A stretch of 64,000 nucleotides of DNA, from NCBI RefSeq assembly GCF_048771995.1, contig NC_133027.1, positions 58,341,501-58,405,500 of the forward strand, read 5' to 3'. The notes below the pieces were generated by a model, which saw only the letters and a list, made by a program, of their open reading frames with translations, was not told where the DNA came from and did not search any database. This document shows, piece after piece, positions 23,301 through 45,939 of the stretch. The stretch is from Taeniopygia guttata (Eukaryota; Chordata; Aves; Passeriformes; Estrildidae). Each line of letters starts with the position of its first letter. Positions within the stretch are counted from its first letter, which is position 1. Both the position numbers and the translations under genes were made by a program.

Positions 23301-26300
23301 GAGGGAGACAACAGCAGCATTGGCAGCATAATAGTGGGGGTGTCTCATGAGGAAACTTCAAGTTTTAATGCTTCTTTTCATATTTTAATAAGTAACTATA
23401 TCACATGCACTTTGAATAAGTGAACTTGTGCAAGCAAAGCCAGACTCACAAGCAAGAGTTGATTTATAAAATAATGTACAAAATTAAAAAAAGGATCATG
23501 GGCTCATTCTGCGTCATGAGGTTTTCCCCATTGTTTATTCCAAGCTAACTAAAGGTTTCAAGCAGGTAGCAGCTTGCAGCAGAAAAGTCTTATGGCAAGT
23601 GGGCTTATTGTGAAAGCCCACTACACCTGAGAGCTTAATCTTAGAAGACTTTGCATGTAAGATAATTTGAATCTTGATGATGAACATGGATTTTGAGATG
23701 CATAAGCACCTCCACCCCTCTGATTTCTAACTGTATTTGCACAAATAGCAGTCAACGTGAGGGATTGCAATTCTAGATGAGGTTGAAATGTACAGAACTA
23801 AGTTCTCAAAATCACTTCTAAGACGTAGTTGATTTACTAATAGAAGGAGATTCTGTAGAAAAGATCCAGCTGCTGAAGCCAGCAACTGGCTTATTTCTGT
23901 GTCATATTTCTGTTTCTGCACATCTGCATCTTACATGTGGCCAGGCTTTTTTGAAGCTTGCTTGTGGTTCTGTTGCCTTTTTATTTTTTTAAATGATAAT
24001 GATTGTAATACAATCGATCCTTGATTAATTGCATGGTCAGCATATAGAAGTTTTTACAGGGATCTGTATCATGTTAGAATCTTAGTCTGTTAGTGAAAAT
24101 TCCCACTGAGAGGTCTGTAGCTTTTCCAATGAGGTCTTTATCTCACTGATAATAGCCTAAGAATCATGGTTTGATTCAGTTGTTACACAACAATGGCAGT
24201 GTATTTCAGGCCTCAAACTAGGCATCACAATGCATTTCAGATTTTCATAGGGACCTAGTAAAAACAACTAGAAAGCTAATGTTGTTTCCTTGATTGCTCC
24301 TTTAAGTCAAAAGCAGTCTCACATAAGCACAGTAGAGGAGCAGACTCACCTCCCTCAGCCTTCTGGCCACACTGCTTTTGCTGCAGCCCCAGTTTGCTTT
24401 CTGGAACCTGAATGCACATTCCTAGGTCATGTTGAGCTTTTCATCCACCAACACTGCCAAGTCTTTTTATCTAAGGCTGCTCTTTATCCATTCACTGCCC
24501 AGCCTGTACTTGTGCTTGGAACTGCCCCAACCCAGGTACAGCACTTTGCACTTGGCCTTGCTGAACTTGGTGAGGGATTCACCTCTCAAGCCTGTTCAGC
24601 TGCTTCAGGATGGTATCTCTTCCCTTCAGCAGGTTGACCATAGGATGTCACCCGCAAACTTGCTGAGGGTGTACTCAGTCTCACTGTCAATAGTGCCAGC
24701 AAAGTTGTTAAACAGGAGCAGTGCAAATACCCATCCCTGAGGACACCACTTGTCACTGATCTCCATTTGGATATTGAGCCACTGGCAGCAACTTTCTAGA
24801 ATGCAAGCATCCAGCCAATGCCATACATATCCAGTGCCTGCTCCATCTGTCATGTGCATGTCGCTTGGTTGGAGACAAGGGTTTCAAACACAACACTGTC
24901 AAATGCTGTGACACTTGGCTTTCAGTTGTTGAAAACAAGTAATGTTCCTGCAAAAGCAGAAATTTCAGTCTTGCCTTAGCAAGAATTTCTTCGTTTACAA
25001 GTGCTTTCACTACATAGCTGAGTTTTCCATGCCTTAAAATGCCTTCCTGCAAGAGGATAGTGATGTACTATGTAAGACTTGGTTAAAGCCCATGGATTTA
25101 CTACCATGTGCTTTTGCAGGGAGAGACTCAGTCTGTTCAGCATGTTTTCTGATGTGGTATGGTCTACAGAAGTGTGATATGTGAGAACAAAGAATACCAA
25201 TTCATGTTGTAACAGCCTTATGTGTACATCTTAGTGGCCTGGAGTTTTCTGGGATGTACTGGTGTTGTCTGCCAGGCTGCTTCAGTCTTGCTTTAAACTC
25301 AGTAATATCATGGTTGTATCTTTTGCAGGTTCAGCAGGAAGAAGTAACAGAAATAGATATTTTAGTAAAGGACCTGAGAGTACTTAGACATTCCAACTAC
25401 ACTGTCCCTTTGAAAGAGAGCATGCTGTACTCCATGCCAAGGGACAACGATGTGTTATTTACACTGCCCAACCTCTCAGGAAAAGGTATCTCTCAGCTGT
25501 TAAGTAGTATTTTCATCCATATTCAATGTATTGCTTTACAGGGTAAGAGAGCATCATTTATCCCTTGTTTTACATAGTGAAAGTTTTTTCATTAACAGGG
25601 ACGGGTTTTATTTTATATGTCTTGGTTTTTATTTTTTTTAAACACCTAAATTCAACTTTTCATATTAGGTATTTTATTTGTTTGTTTTCAAATCTGTTCT
25701 CCTTTGAAGTACTTGATTCTTGGCAGTCTGCAGTCCAGACATCTGACAGCAATAAATTTCTCTCTCAGATCTGTGATGGAAGTTTCTCTACAGCTCCTCC
25801 TTTTTCCTGAGAATGAAAGAGAAAACTGTAGAGGAAATATCTGTCTGAGTCAATTCCAAACCACAGACCAGTTTTCTGATATTAAACTTGAATAACTTAA
25901 AAGCAATAGAAGTTACTTGATGCCTTAAATTTATTTCTGTTTTGTTTAATCAAAAACTGTCAAGGGTTTAATTGGAGTAGAATATTTTAATCTAGCCCAT
26001 CAGCATTTAATCTGATGACAGCTGAAATTTACAGCTAAGGGCATAGCTAAAGGCTGCACTGTAACACTCTTTCTGCTTCTTATCCAGTTCACTGCTCAAG
26101 TCAAATAAAAAGCCTTATTGCTGTAAATGTGTGAGAACTATACCCTCTGTAGAGAAACATTGCCTGTCTTTATTTTCTTTCAGAGTGAGTCATACAAAAA
26201 GCAAACTCTCCCCTAAATCTAGCTCTTCTTCTTCAGATATTCAAGATCCACTGCAGACTACCAGTCAGTACCTCATCCAGCAAGTAGAAACTACAGTGGA

Positions 26301-28734
26301 TGAAGAGACATTACCTGTCAAGTTACCAGAGACCCCTCTTAGGATAGAACCACCATCTTCTTACAAGGTGCTTTTGTTGTTTGTTTGCTTGTTTTAATGA
26401 TTAGTATAATTGTTAGTATATAAATACAATTATTTAAAGACAGACAACCACTAAGTCCAGTGGATTTTTGCAGATAAACCCCAAATAAACCAAAAAATGT
26501 CTGCTCTAAATTACCATTCAGCAGTGACAAGTCCAGTAGGAATCCACTGGGCTTCTAAATCCTGCCATGTTCTGACCACACAGATACTTCATGATAGTCA
26601 ATGGTGACATTTACATTATATCGAGCTAAGCATTTATGACAGTTTCAAATATTGCTTAGCTTTAAATTCTGCCATTTTCTCCTGACTCTGCTCAAGTGCA
26701 TACCCCTCTGAGAAATGGACCACTGGTCTCACCTGCTGTAGGAAACACAGTAACAGCTGGAGAAGTTCAGTTCCAGCTTAGACAAGGGTGGGTTTCATGG
26801 CCTCCTCTGTAGCCAAAACACTCACAGTTACAACCCACTGTCTACTCTGTTCAAGTGTCCTTTATTTTCCAAAGGGGCCTTTAATGAACACAGAACTAAA
26901 CCTTCACCTGTTTCAGACTTTGAACAATAAAGGTATCTGAGCCACCAGTCAATTTCATCATGCTTTTATGTATGTTTAAGTAAAATCACCACCATGTAAC
27001 GTGATTTACTGGTAGCTAAAAAAACCCCAAAACCCAGTAGTTGCTTTGTTTTGTAATCTTTGTATTTTTACCTGTTTTGTAGGTGATGTGCCAGTGGGTG
27101 GAAGACTTGAGAAAAGGGTTATGCAGATTCTGGTTTCAGTCTCTACCTATCTTGTTTAGTTTCCTAGAAGTTGTTGTTGTTGGAGTTGTTGGAGCAGCTC
27201 TTATTATCAAAGTCTTAAAGTTGATTCTGCCTTCCTGTGAAAATAAGTAAGTAATTTTTGTAATTATTTTTTTGCTTCGATGAAGGCAAAATGTTGACTA
27301 AAGGATCTTCCAAGATCAGGCCCATTCTGTAGGATATTGTAGCAAGAATTCAATGACAAAAGCTACTAGTAACTTTCCATTCCAAGTGCATTTCTGACAC
27401 ATAGGCATTTCAGATGAATTAGTAACTGCAGGTCATAAATCAGTGTAGATTTAGTGCTGGAATGGGCAAGCACGTGCTCTTTAAAGCAACCTGTCAGGTC
27501 TGGAAGAGCTGTCCCTTGGAACTTCTTTGGGAAGCGACTGACAGTGCAGTGTGTTTCATCAACCCCAAGCACAGCTGCTGTCTTCAAATGCAGCTGATCA
27601 GCTGTGCCTCTGAACAACTCTGCATGCAGTTAATTTATGTATCCACTCAGGGGCACAGGTGTTCTGGGTCCTTCTGACAAACCAGGAAAATAGAGGGTTG
27701 GAAGATCAGGAAGGATGGAAACTGCAGTGACAAAAGAAGCAGTGCTTCCCCTGGCATTTCACACAGCGTGCTGTCAGATGGGAGGGCTCCCCTGGTTAGA
27801 GCAGAAGGAGTGGAGAAACACTTTGTACTTTCCCCAGCAGTAAGCAGCTTATCGCTGCCAGTAAGCAGCTTAACACTGCCACGTATGAAACTGAACTAAG
27901 TGGAACTAGGAAGAAAATTCTAATCCCAACAAACTGTTCAGCAAAGTGGATGATAACCTGTCCATAGCAGAGGTCAGTATGGAGCAGAGGAACCAGCTTG
28001 CAGTAATTTCTCTTCCAGTTGAGGAACATGGGGTTTGTTCATGCCTTATTAGAGTGTATAAAGAAATGGAACCGCCTCTCCCATTAAAAAAAAAAAAAAA
28101 AACCACTAAAAAACAACCTCTAAACCACAGTTATTTTCTTGCTACCTGTATAAATGGTCCTCTAAAGAATGGTAAAGGTTTAACTCAGGATTGTAAACCA
28201 TTAAGAATGACCAGAACATCTCACTTGGTGAATGACAGTTGCAGATGTGAGTTGGGACCTCATCCCAAATCTTTAATGCCATCTTTATTACACTGACGAA
28301 ACTGGAGGCTGTTGCCGAGTCCTGGAGAATCAGCTGTAGGCCCTGACAGCAAACAGTTTTAGGCTACTATGAAACTGAGCAGCTAGAATCTACACTTCTG
28401 ACATTTCAGATGTAGAAACTGGGCAAGGAGAGCCCTCAGAAACCACAGCCAGTACATTTTGGAAGCATTTTTCATTGCAACTTCATATAAGAGATATTAT
28501 GAGGGTAATACTTAGTTGATGCATTGATTTAAACTAAGTTTGGGAATTTAAGAATAAGACCAATTTTTAGAACACAGAATCGTTTTGTGTATTGTTTTCT
28601 AATGCAAGGTAACCTTACCTTTCAGAGGCATCCTTCTCCTGGATCAAGTCAGCTTTGTACCTGTGACTACCATCAGCCTGCCTTCAGACCTTTCAGACAG
28701 GAAAAATAATTTAGATGAGAAAGTATGTACTTAA
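11276..28734 (+). CDS. GINM1: GINM1, glycoprotein integral membrane 1 (whole gene, 8 coding exons)
   Basis: The join is 11276-11380, 19988-20047, 20225-20321, 23008-23159, 25329-25485, 26237-26367, 27083-27246 and 28626-28734. It gives 975 nt, or 324 aa plus stop (human about 330). The product is a type I single-pass membrane glycoprotein of poorly known function. Visible parts are a leucine-rich signal peptide (about residues 1-25), a luminal or extracellular domain with N-glycosylation sequons at N59, N90, N161 and N186 and a conserved Cys83, a hydrophobic helix at about 257-283, and a tail of about 40 residues. Blocks recalled from the human protein are kept, for example [33 protein letters not shown] and [12 protein letters not shown]. 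The start has a strong context (A at -3, G at +4). It converges on KATNA1, as in mammals. Exon 6 has competing acceptors. Confidence 0.93.
11401..11490. repeat. Two perfect 40-bp tandem units in GINM1 intron 1
   Basis: A 40-nt C-rich unit at 11401-11440 is repeated identically at 11442-11481 (period 41), followed by a shorter partial unit and more CCCTG-rich sequence to about 11,550. It begins 21 bp after the exon 1 donor. The absence of differences between the two units suggests a recent or actively homogenised duplication. Its complement resembles the G-rich array at 11129-11195. Confidence 0.85.
19066..19195 (-). repeat. CR1 LINE 3' end, minus orientation
   Basis: 'cagaatcatcgaatcattt', then 'aggtttggaaagacttctaagatc' with 'aaatccagcc' and 'actaagtgccatgtccagg', is the reverse complement of a CR1 3' end, seen here with several differences from the avian consensus. 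It is a truncated non-coding copy inside GINM1 intron 1. Confidence 0.85.
19988..20047 (+). CDS. GINM1: GINM1 coding exon 2
   Basis: Twenty codons encode residues 36-55, from [10 protein letters not shown] to ELHKVQ, phase 0 on both sides. The flanks are ttttcag| and |gtttgt. The length equals the corresponding human segment as I recall it, although only a few residues are identical. The exon is shorter than most ORF cut-offs. Confidence 0.8.
20225..20321 (+). CDS. GINM1: GINM1 coding exon 3
   Basis: Residues 56-87 plus the first base of codon 88 lie between acceptor ctttcag| and a consensus donor |gtgagt. The exon encodes [13 protein letters not shown], with sequon N59-I-T, and the conserved [10 protein letters not shown] stretch containing Cys83. 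The match to human NITYESGQVYVND is close. Confidence 0.92.
20322..23007 (+). other. GINM1 intron 3
   Basis: The 2.7 kb runs from gtgagt to ttaacag. I saw no repeat family, RNA gene or extra exon in it. Two short frames near 21.6 kb overlap on opposite strands and look like chance. Confidence 0.75.
23008..23159 (+). CDS. GINM1: GINM1 coding exon 4
   Basis: Residues 88-138 (first codon split after its first base), ending in phase 0 at GGAAAACAG|gtaaaa. The exon holds sequon N90-R-S and the best conserved block of the family, [11 protein letters not shown], followed by [17 protein letters not shown]. Identity with human is very high here. Confidence 0.95.
23160..25328 (+). other. GINM1 intron 4
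   Basis: The intron is 2.2 kb and contains the antisense CR1 reverse-transcriptase fragment at about 24312-24905. Nothing else was recognised. Confidence 0.75.
24312..24905 (-). repeat. CR1 LINE fragment with part of the reverse transcriptase
   Basis: On the - strand the sequence reads like the CR1 ORF2 palm region: [17 protein letters not shown] matches the CR1 pattern DSGIECTLSKFADD, so the second Asp of the FADD box is changed or shifted here. Downstream DNA reads into the region encoding CR1 KCKVLHLG and LGVLVDEKL. The copy lies inside an intron of GINM1 in antisense orientation, lacks both the N-terminal part and the 3' end, and is interrupted in frame, so it is long dead. Confidence 0.85.
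25329..25485 (+). CDS. GINM1: GINM1 coding exon 5
   Basis: Residues 139-190 plus the first base of codon 191. The flanks are ttttgcag| and AAAAG|gtatct. It encodes [15 protein letters not shown], sequon N161-Y-T in RHSNYTVPL, and sequon N186-L-S in [10 protein letters not shown]. It matches human closely except for a few substitutions. Confidence 0.95.
26237..26367 (+). CDS. GINM1: GINM1 coding exon 6 (acceptor ambiguous)
   Basis: Residues 191-234, from [13 protein letters not shown] to EPPSSYK, with donor AAG|gtgctt. I chose acceptor ctcttcttcttcag| because it keeps phase and gives exactly the human spacing between LPNLS and LQTTSQYL. An upstream acceptor ending cagag| at 26185 is also in phase and would add 17 codons, mostly Ser. 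The strongest pyrimidine tract points to cag| at 26183, which would create an immediate stop. Confidence 0.85.
27083..27246 (+). CDS. GINM1: GINM1 coding exon 7 (transmembrane segment)
   Basis: Residues 235-288 plus two bases of codon 289, between ttttgtag| and AATAA|gtaagt. It starts [11 protein letters not shown] and carries the hydrophobic stretch [16 protein letters not shown] (264-279) within a longer apolar region from about 257 to 283. This is the only membrane helix after the signal peptide. Confidence 0.93.
27247..28625 (+). other. GINM1 intron 7
   Basis: The intron is 1.4 kb. It has a 21-bp tandem duplication at 27838-27879 (two copies with about three differences) and a run of about 17 A near 28,086. 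No other feature was recognised. Confidence 0.75.
28626..28734 (+). CDS. GINM1: GINM1 coding exon 8 (C-terminus and stop)
   Basis: Residues 289-324 and the TAA stop at 28732-28734. The acceptor is acctttcag|. The tail [19 protein letters not shown] to NNLDEKVCT aligns with human KGILQLDKVDVIPVTAINL to ENLEDKTCI, which fixes both frame and stop. Confidence 0.93.
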
Positions 28735-29560
28735 CTGTATTTACTTTGGAGTTACTGGTATTTAAAAACACACTTTTAGATGATCTGATACTTGGCACCT
28801 GATCTTAATACCTTGTTTTTTCCTACTAAGAAAACTAAGTCAGTTGATTAATTGATAAAAGGCCACTCAGGCCGAGGCCCAAAGCTGACTTCCTTGTGCC
28901 TCTCCATAAACAAGCAGCCTTTTCAGAAGCTTATAAGTAGAACAGCTGCCTTTTCAGAAGTTTCAATATAGAGCAGCTTTCCACCCTGAGGGCTACCACT
29001 GGTTTTAACTTCTGTGAAGTCACTTTTCCACACCTCAGACAGGATGCTGGCTGCCTTCATGCCCATAAACCAAGTCAGCTGTCCTGACTAACAAGATGAT
29101 GAAATTCAGGGTGTTCTTAAGTCCAGAGATAGCATTCTTAAAAGAAATATGAGGGAATATTGCAAACATCAGCTGTGCCTGCAAACCTAAGCAAAGCTGC
29201 TCCACCTAGTTCCAGGTCTCATAGGGTTAAGTGTGTCTTGCAAGGAAGATACCACTACCAAACATTTGTGTTACTCAAAAGATCTGACATTTTATATATG
29301 CAAAACAAAAATTTGAACGGCAGATTTCTATTTCAAGCACTTTACATTTTTATGGTCCCTTCCACTCATAAAAATTGTTAGCAGTTGTAACCAGTTTGCT
29401 TTTTTGTATCTGTGACAGCAGTACTCTATGAAGTCCCAAAAGAAAAATGAAAATTCCATTAAATTCTACAGAAATACTGGCTTGCTATTGCTGAGTAGGC
29501 CCGGTCTGCTCATGCCAGTTTGTACTGTTAACATTTTTCAAATAAACATTTAAATTGTTT
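28735..29560 (+). other. GINM1: GINM1 3' UTR (approximate end)
   Basis: Non-coding sequence runs from the stop codon to just after the AATAAA at 29541. It contains a diverged tandem duplication (28912-28972) of a unit with the core 'gccttttcagaag'. The end is estimated from the poly(A) signal, not observed. Confidence 0.65.
29541..29546 (+). terminator. GINM1: Poly(A) signal of GINM1
   Basis: A canonical AATAAA is followed 25-45 bp later by GT-rich sequence (tgtgttcatgtgtgc), the usual downstream element. This is the best 3' end candidate for GINM1. Confidence 0.75.
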
Positions 29561-29569
29561 ATTAGACTG

Positions 29570-32500
29570 TGTTCATGTGTGCATTTGTAGTTAGGTAAAA
29601 CAGCAGTTTGCCAAACATTTCAGACTTAGGGCACTATCTGTTTCTTAGCTTTTCATTGTTCTTACTTAAATTGTTTGTCAAAAGAATGAATGGGAAAAAC
29701 CTCAGAACTGTAACTGCCTGACACTAGACTGAGCACAGTTATCATCCGAATGATCAGAATTACCTGTGTTCAGCTGGAGCTGTTAGAGTGAGGGAGAAAA
29801 ATTGGGATTCCTGCCGGCCCTTGGCTCCTGCCCTAAGGAAACATCATGTGTTTAATGAGATCCAAGTTACTCAAATGCTGGTCTATGACAGGAACAGCTC
29901 TCATTGTCTCACTGAACTGACAGCACTGCAGTGATAAAAGGAACATTTCTAACACCAGCTTGGCCTTGTAAAAAAACCAAACCAAACTTCACCACCCAGC
30001 AGTGCTGTGAAGTACACACCACACCAGCCCAAGGTAACAGGGACACTCCTCAAACTTCCCTTTTTTTTTTGTTCTAGTACCTTGTGGGTGGCATAGGGAT
30101 TGCCACCCATGGCTGAACAGGAAACTGCTATGATTAGCACAGGAAAAGTGACTGCACAGACAAGAGCAAGTATTCAAATAGGAATAGACAAACTTGTCTG
30201 TATGTGGATATTGCCTGCCCCCTCCATTAGCATAGGTCAAGAAGTGATGTACAAGGCTGAAGTTAGCTTCTTCTGGGGAAAAAAAATAGGATGGACAAGA
30301 AACACAATAGTTCTCCCTTAGAGCACACAGTAGGAATTATGCTGCAGATGGAAACTTGGCAGCTGTTTGCATGTGCTCTTTGCATCCCTCCTTATGAAAT
30401 TGGAAACTGAGCACCTGCAAGAACCACAAGGAGATTTAGCTGTTCTAAACAGCTGCAGAAAATGCATGGTTAAGCCTGAAAGTGTTGGTACTGCCTCAAA
30501 ATTTGTCTGATTTCCATAAAGTTACAAAGCAGCAGGAAAGAAGTATCACCATCAGGTTAATGGAATTCTAAACTTAGTGCAGGTCTTGAACACAGTAACT
30601 GCCAGACAGTTTCTGCTGCTTTATGGTGCTGGAGTTATCAAGTCTTTAAAAAGTTAAAACTTTTGTGTTTTTGCTTTAGCATGCACGTTTTTCCCAAATC
30701 ACAAATCTCATGCCTCTCAGATGAGTGCTACTCTGAGCTGGCACAACACTGAGCTATTCCGAAAATTGACTAAAAAACCAGCTCACCCAACTAAGACAAT
30801 AACGATGGGGCAACTGTCCTGCATGCCAGTTATGGCAGGTCTCATTTTTCCAGGACATGAACTGATGTGCCCTCTAGGGGAAGGTATGTGGGGGGACTGG
30901 GAACTGAGAAAAAAAAAAAATAAAAAACCCAAAAAAACCCATCTACCCAAAAAAATCCCTGGTGGGATAGTGGTGGGTTCCTAGAAACAGCAACATCATC
31001 TTCTCACAAGCACCTCACCGCAGCCCTTCCTGCCCTCAGAACTGTGTATCACCACAATGCATGTTCCAAACCAAGATGAACCTCTGAGCTACAAAATTAG
31101 TCTCTATCACCTTTTCTTTCCTGTACTATGCATTACAGAGATGTTAATTTTGTTCAATCAGAGTGAACAGGGCTGGCTGAGTACTAAATTCCTGCTTTTA
31201 AGTTGAGGTTTACTTTAGGAGTTCTCAAAATATATCACACTTAGTCTAAGTGGCCCCTTAATGGACTGCTGCCAAGGTCCAAAGCTTGCTTACTCTCCCT
31301 TCTTATGTGTGAGCCAGATTAAGTATTCTAGTTTGTTTCCAGTGAATTATAGAAGAAATCTGCAACAAAACCTGACAGCTACACTCTTATCCTTGCATAC
31401 AAACAGGAAAATAAGTACTAAGAGTACCTACATCTTCAGAATATTGTGTATCTTTATTAACTCTGACACATGTTTTCCATTCTGGAAATGGATGTCTATG
31501 AATGTGCACACCTGTATACTCACCTCAACTTTTTCATTTTATTTCTGGGTTCATCATGCTGGTCCACCCAGGGATTCAGGAGCTCTCACAAGATCTCGGT
31601 GTTTTACTTAAGCCTCTCATAGCTGACACTGCTGGAAGTCCCTTTCCAGCATGTCCAGCTGTCACTCACAACACAGCGATGAATTTTAGGCACAGGAACA
31701 AGATGCTCGCAATAATGCCATTTACACAGCTGTGTCTTTGAGATGCACTTGCCTCCTACTCAGACTGCAACTTTGCGTTAACATTACAAGCAGGAATTCC
31801 ACAGCCAGCTTTAAACACATGTATCTACCAGCTGGAACAAGTCCAGACCTATTTGATTCATGAAAAAAAATGAAGTTTACCCATAAACAGCTACAGCTGG
31901 CTGCACTGGGAGGAGCTAGCAGGAAGAAAAGTTTCCCAAACAGCAGAAGATGCAAAGAAATTAAAGGTGGTTTAGTTACAATTACCACTGTTCAGCAAAA
32001 TCTAAAATTATTACCTGGATGGTTAATGCAGAACCATTCTTAGATAATAAATCGCATGTAAAGCAGTTAAGTAATGAAAAACAAGAATTTAGATTTTATG
32101 TCAATTGTAAAGTCGGGGTTTATGAACTGAGCACAAACATAACATGCTGCCTTACCAGAATAACCATGTAAAGCAGGACCCAACTCACCAGTCTAATGTT
32201 TTGCTGCTTGCAGTACCAGACAGTCAAGGAATAAACACCTACTTCAGAATTAATGCCAGAAAGCTTTTGATTTCTCAGAATAACAAGGAAACTATACGTG
32301 TGACAGCATCACTGCTGGCTGCTCAGATTTAGTTTACCCTAGCTGGATGTATTTTAATATTATTTAGCAGCTGCTGTAAACCTGCAATGATCTGAAACCC
32401 TTCCTCAAACTCCACTAACTTCATTGACTGTTCCAGCATGAGGGTTGCTGTTCCATATCAAAGCCTTTGCACGGGTTCTTTAACAACAGTATAACAGAAA

Positions 32501-32760
32501 GATTCTCCAAGATCAGCTAGGGAAGCTATCTGTGTAACTGCATCTTGTTTGTCCAATTTTCAAGTTCTCAGCATCCCTGACTCTCTTAGCAGGGCTAGCT
32601 TGGGGGATTTTATTGACACAAAAGCAATTTTTCAAGAGTAAATACTAAAGAAAGGAATTATAGTATTAAAGTAATTTCAAAATCTTGATAATCAAATCAG
32701 ATAGCATCAGCATCAGAGAAAAATGGATGACTTCTAAGCTAGTTCAAAGAGAGCTAAGCA
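29570..32760. other. Spacer between the converging GINM1 and KATNA1 3' ends
   Basis: About 3.2 kb separate the two predicted poly(A) sites. Frames of at most 116 codons show no family resemblance, and I recognised no repeat family. A longer alternative 3' UTR of either gene could occupy part of it. Confidence 0.6.
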
Positions 32761-32782
32761 GAACTTGCATTATAGAAAAAAA

Positions 32783-32788
32783 TTTATT
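32783..32788 (-). terminator. KATNA1: Poly(A) signal of KATNA1
   Basis: TTTATT on the + strand gives AATAAA on the coding strand, about 120 nt after the KATNA1 stop codon. This would give a short 3' UTR of about 140 nt. Longer isoforms using more distal signals are possible. Confidence 0.65.
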
Positions 32789-32907
32789 TAGACATCTGTT
32801 GCTCTTAAATTACAAAAGTTAAAAAGAGCACGCAGTGCACTGACACATCACCGATTACTTCTAAAGCTGTTTTAAGACATAAGGTGGTTTCTTCTACAGA
32901 AGACAAC

Positions 32908-45926
<13,019 letters not shown>

Positions 45927-45939
45927 GTTCAACATGAAG

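Noticed and set aside
26186-26236. Seventeen-codon Ser-rich extension as the default GINM1 exon 6 start
   Set aside because: It is in frame, but the family length fits acceptor 26237 exactly. It is kept only as a possible alternative.
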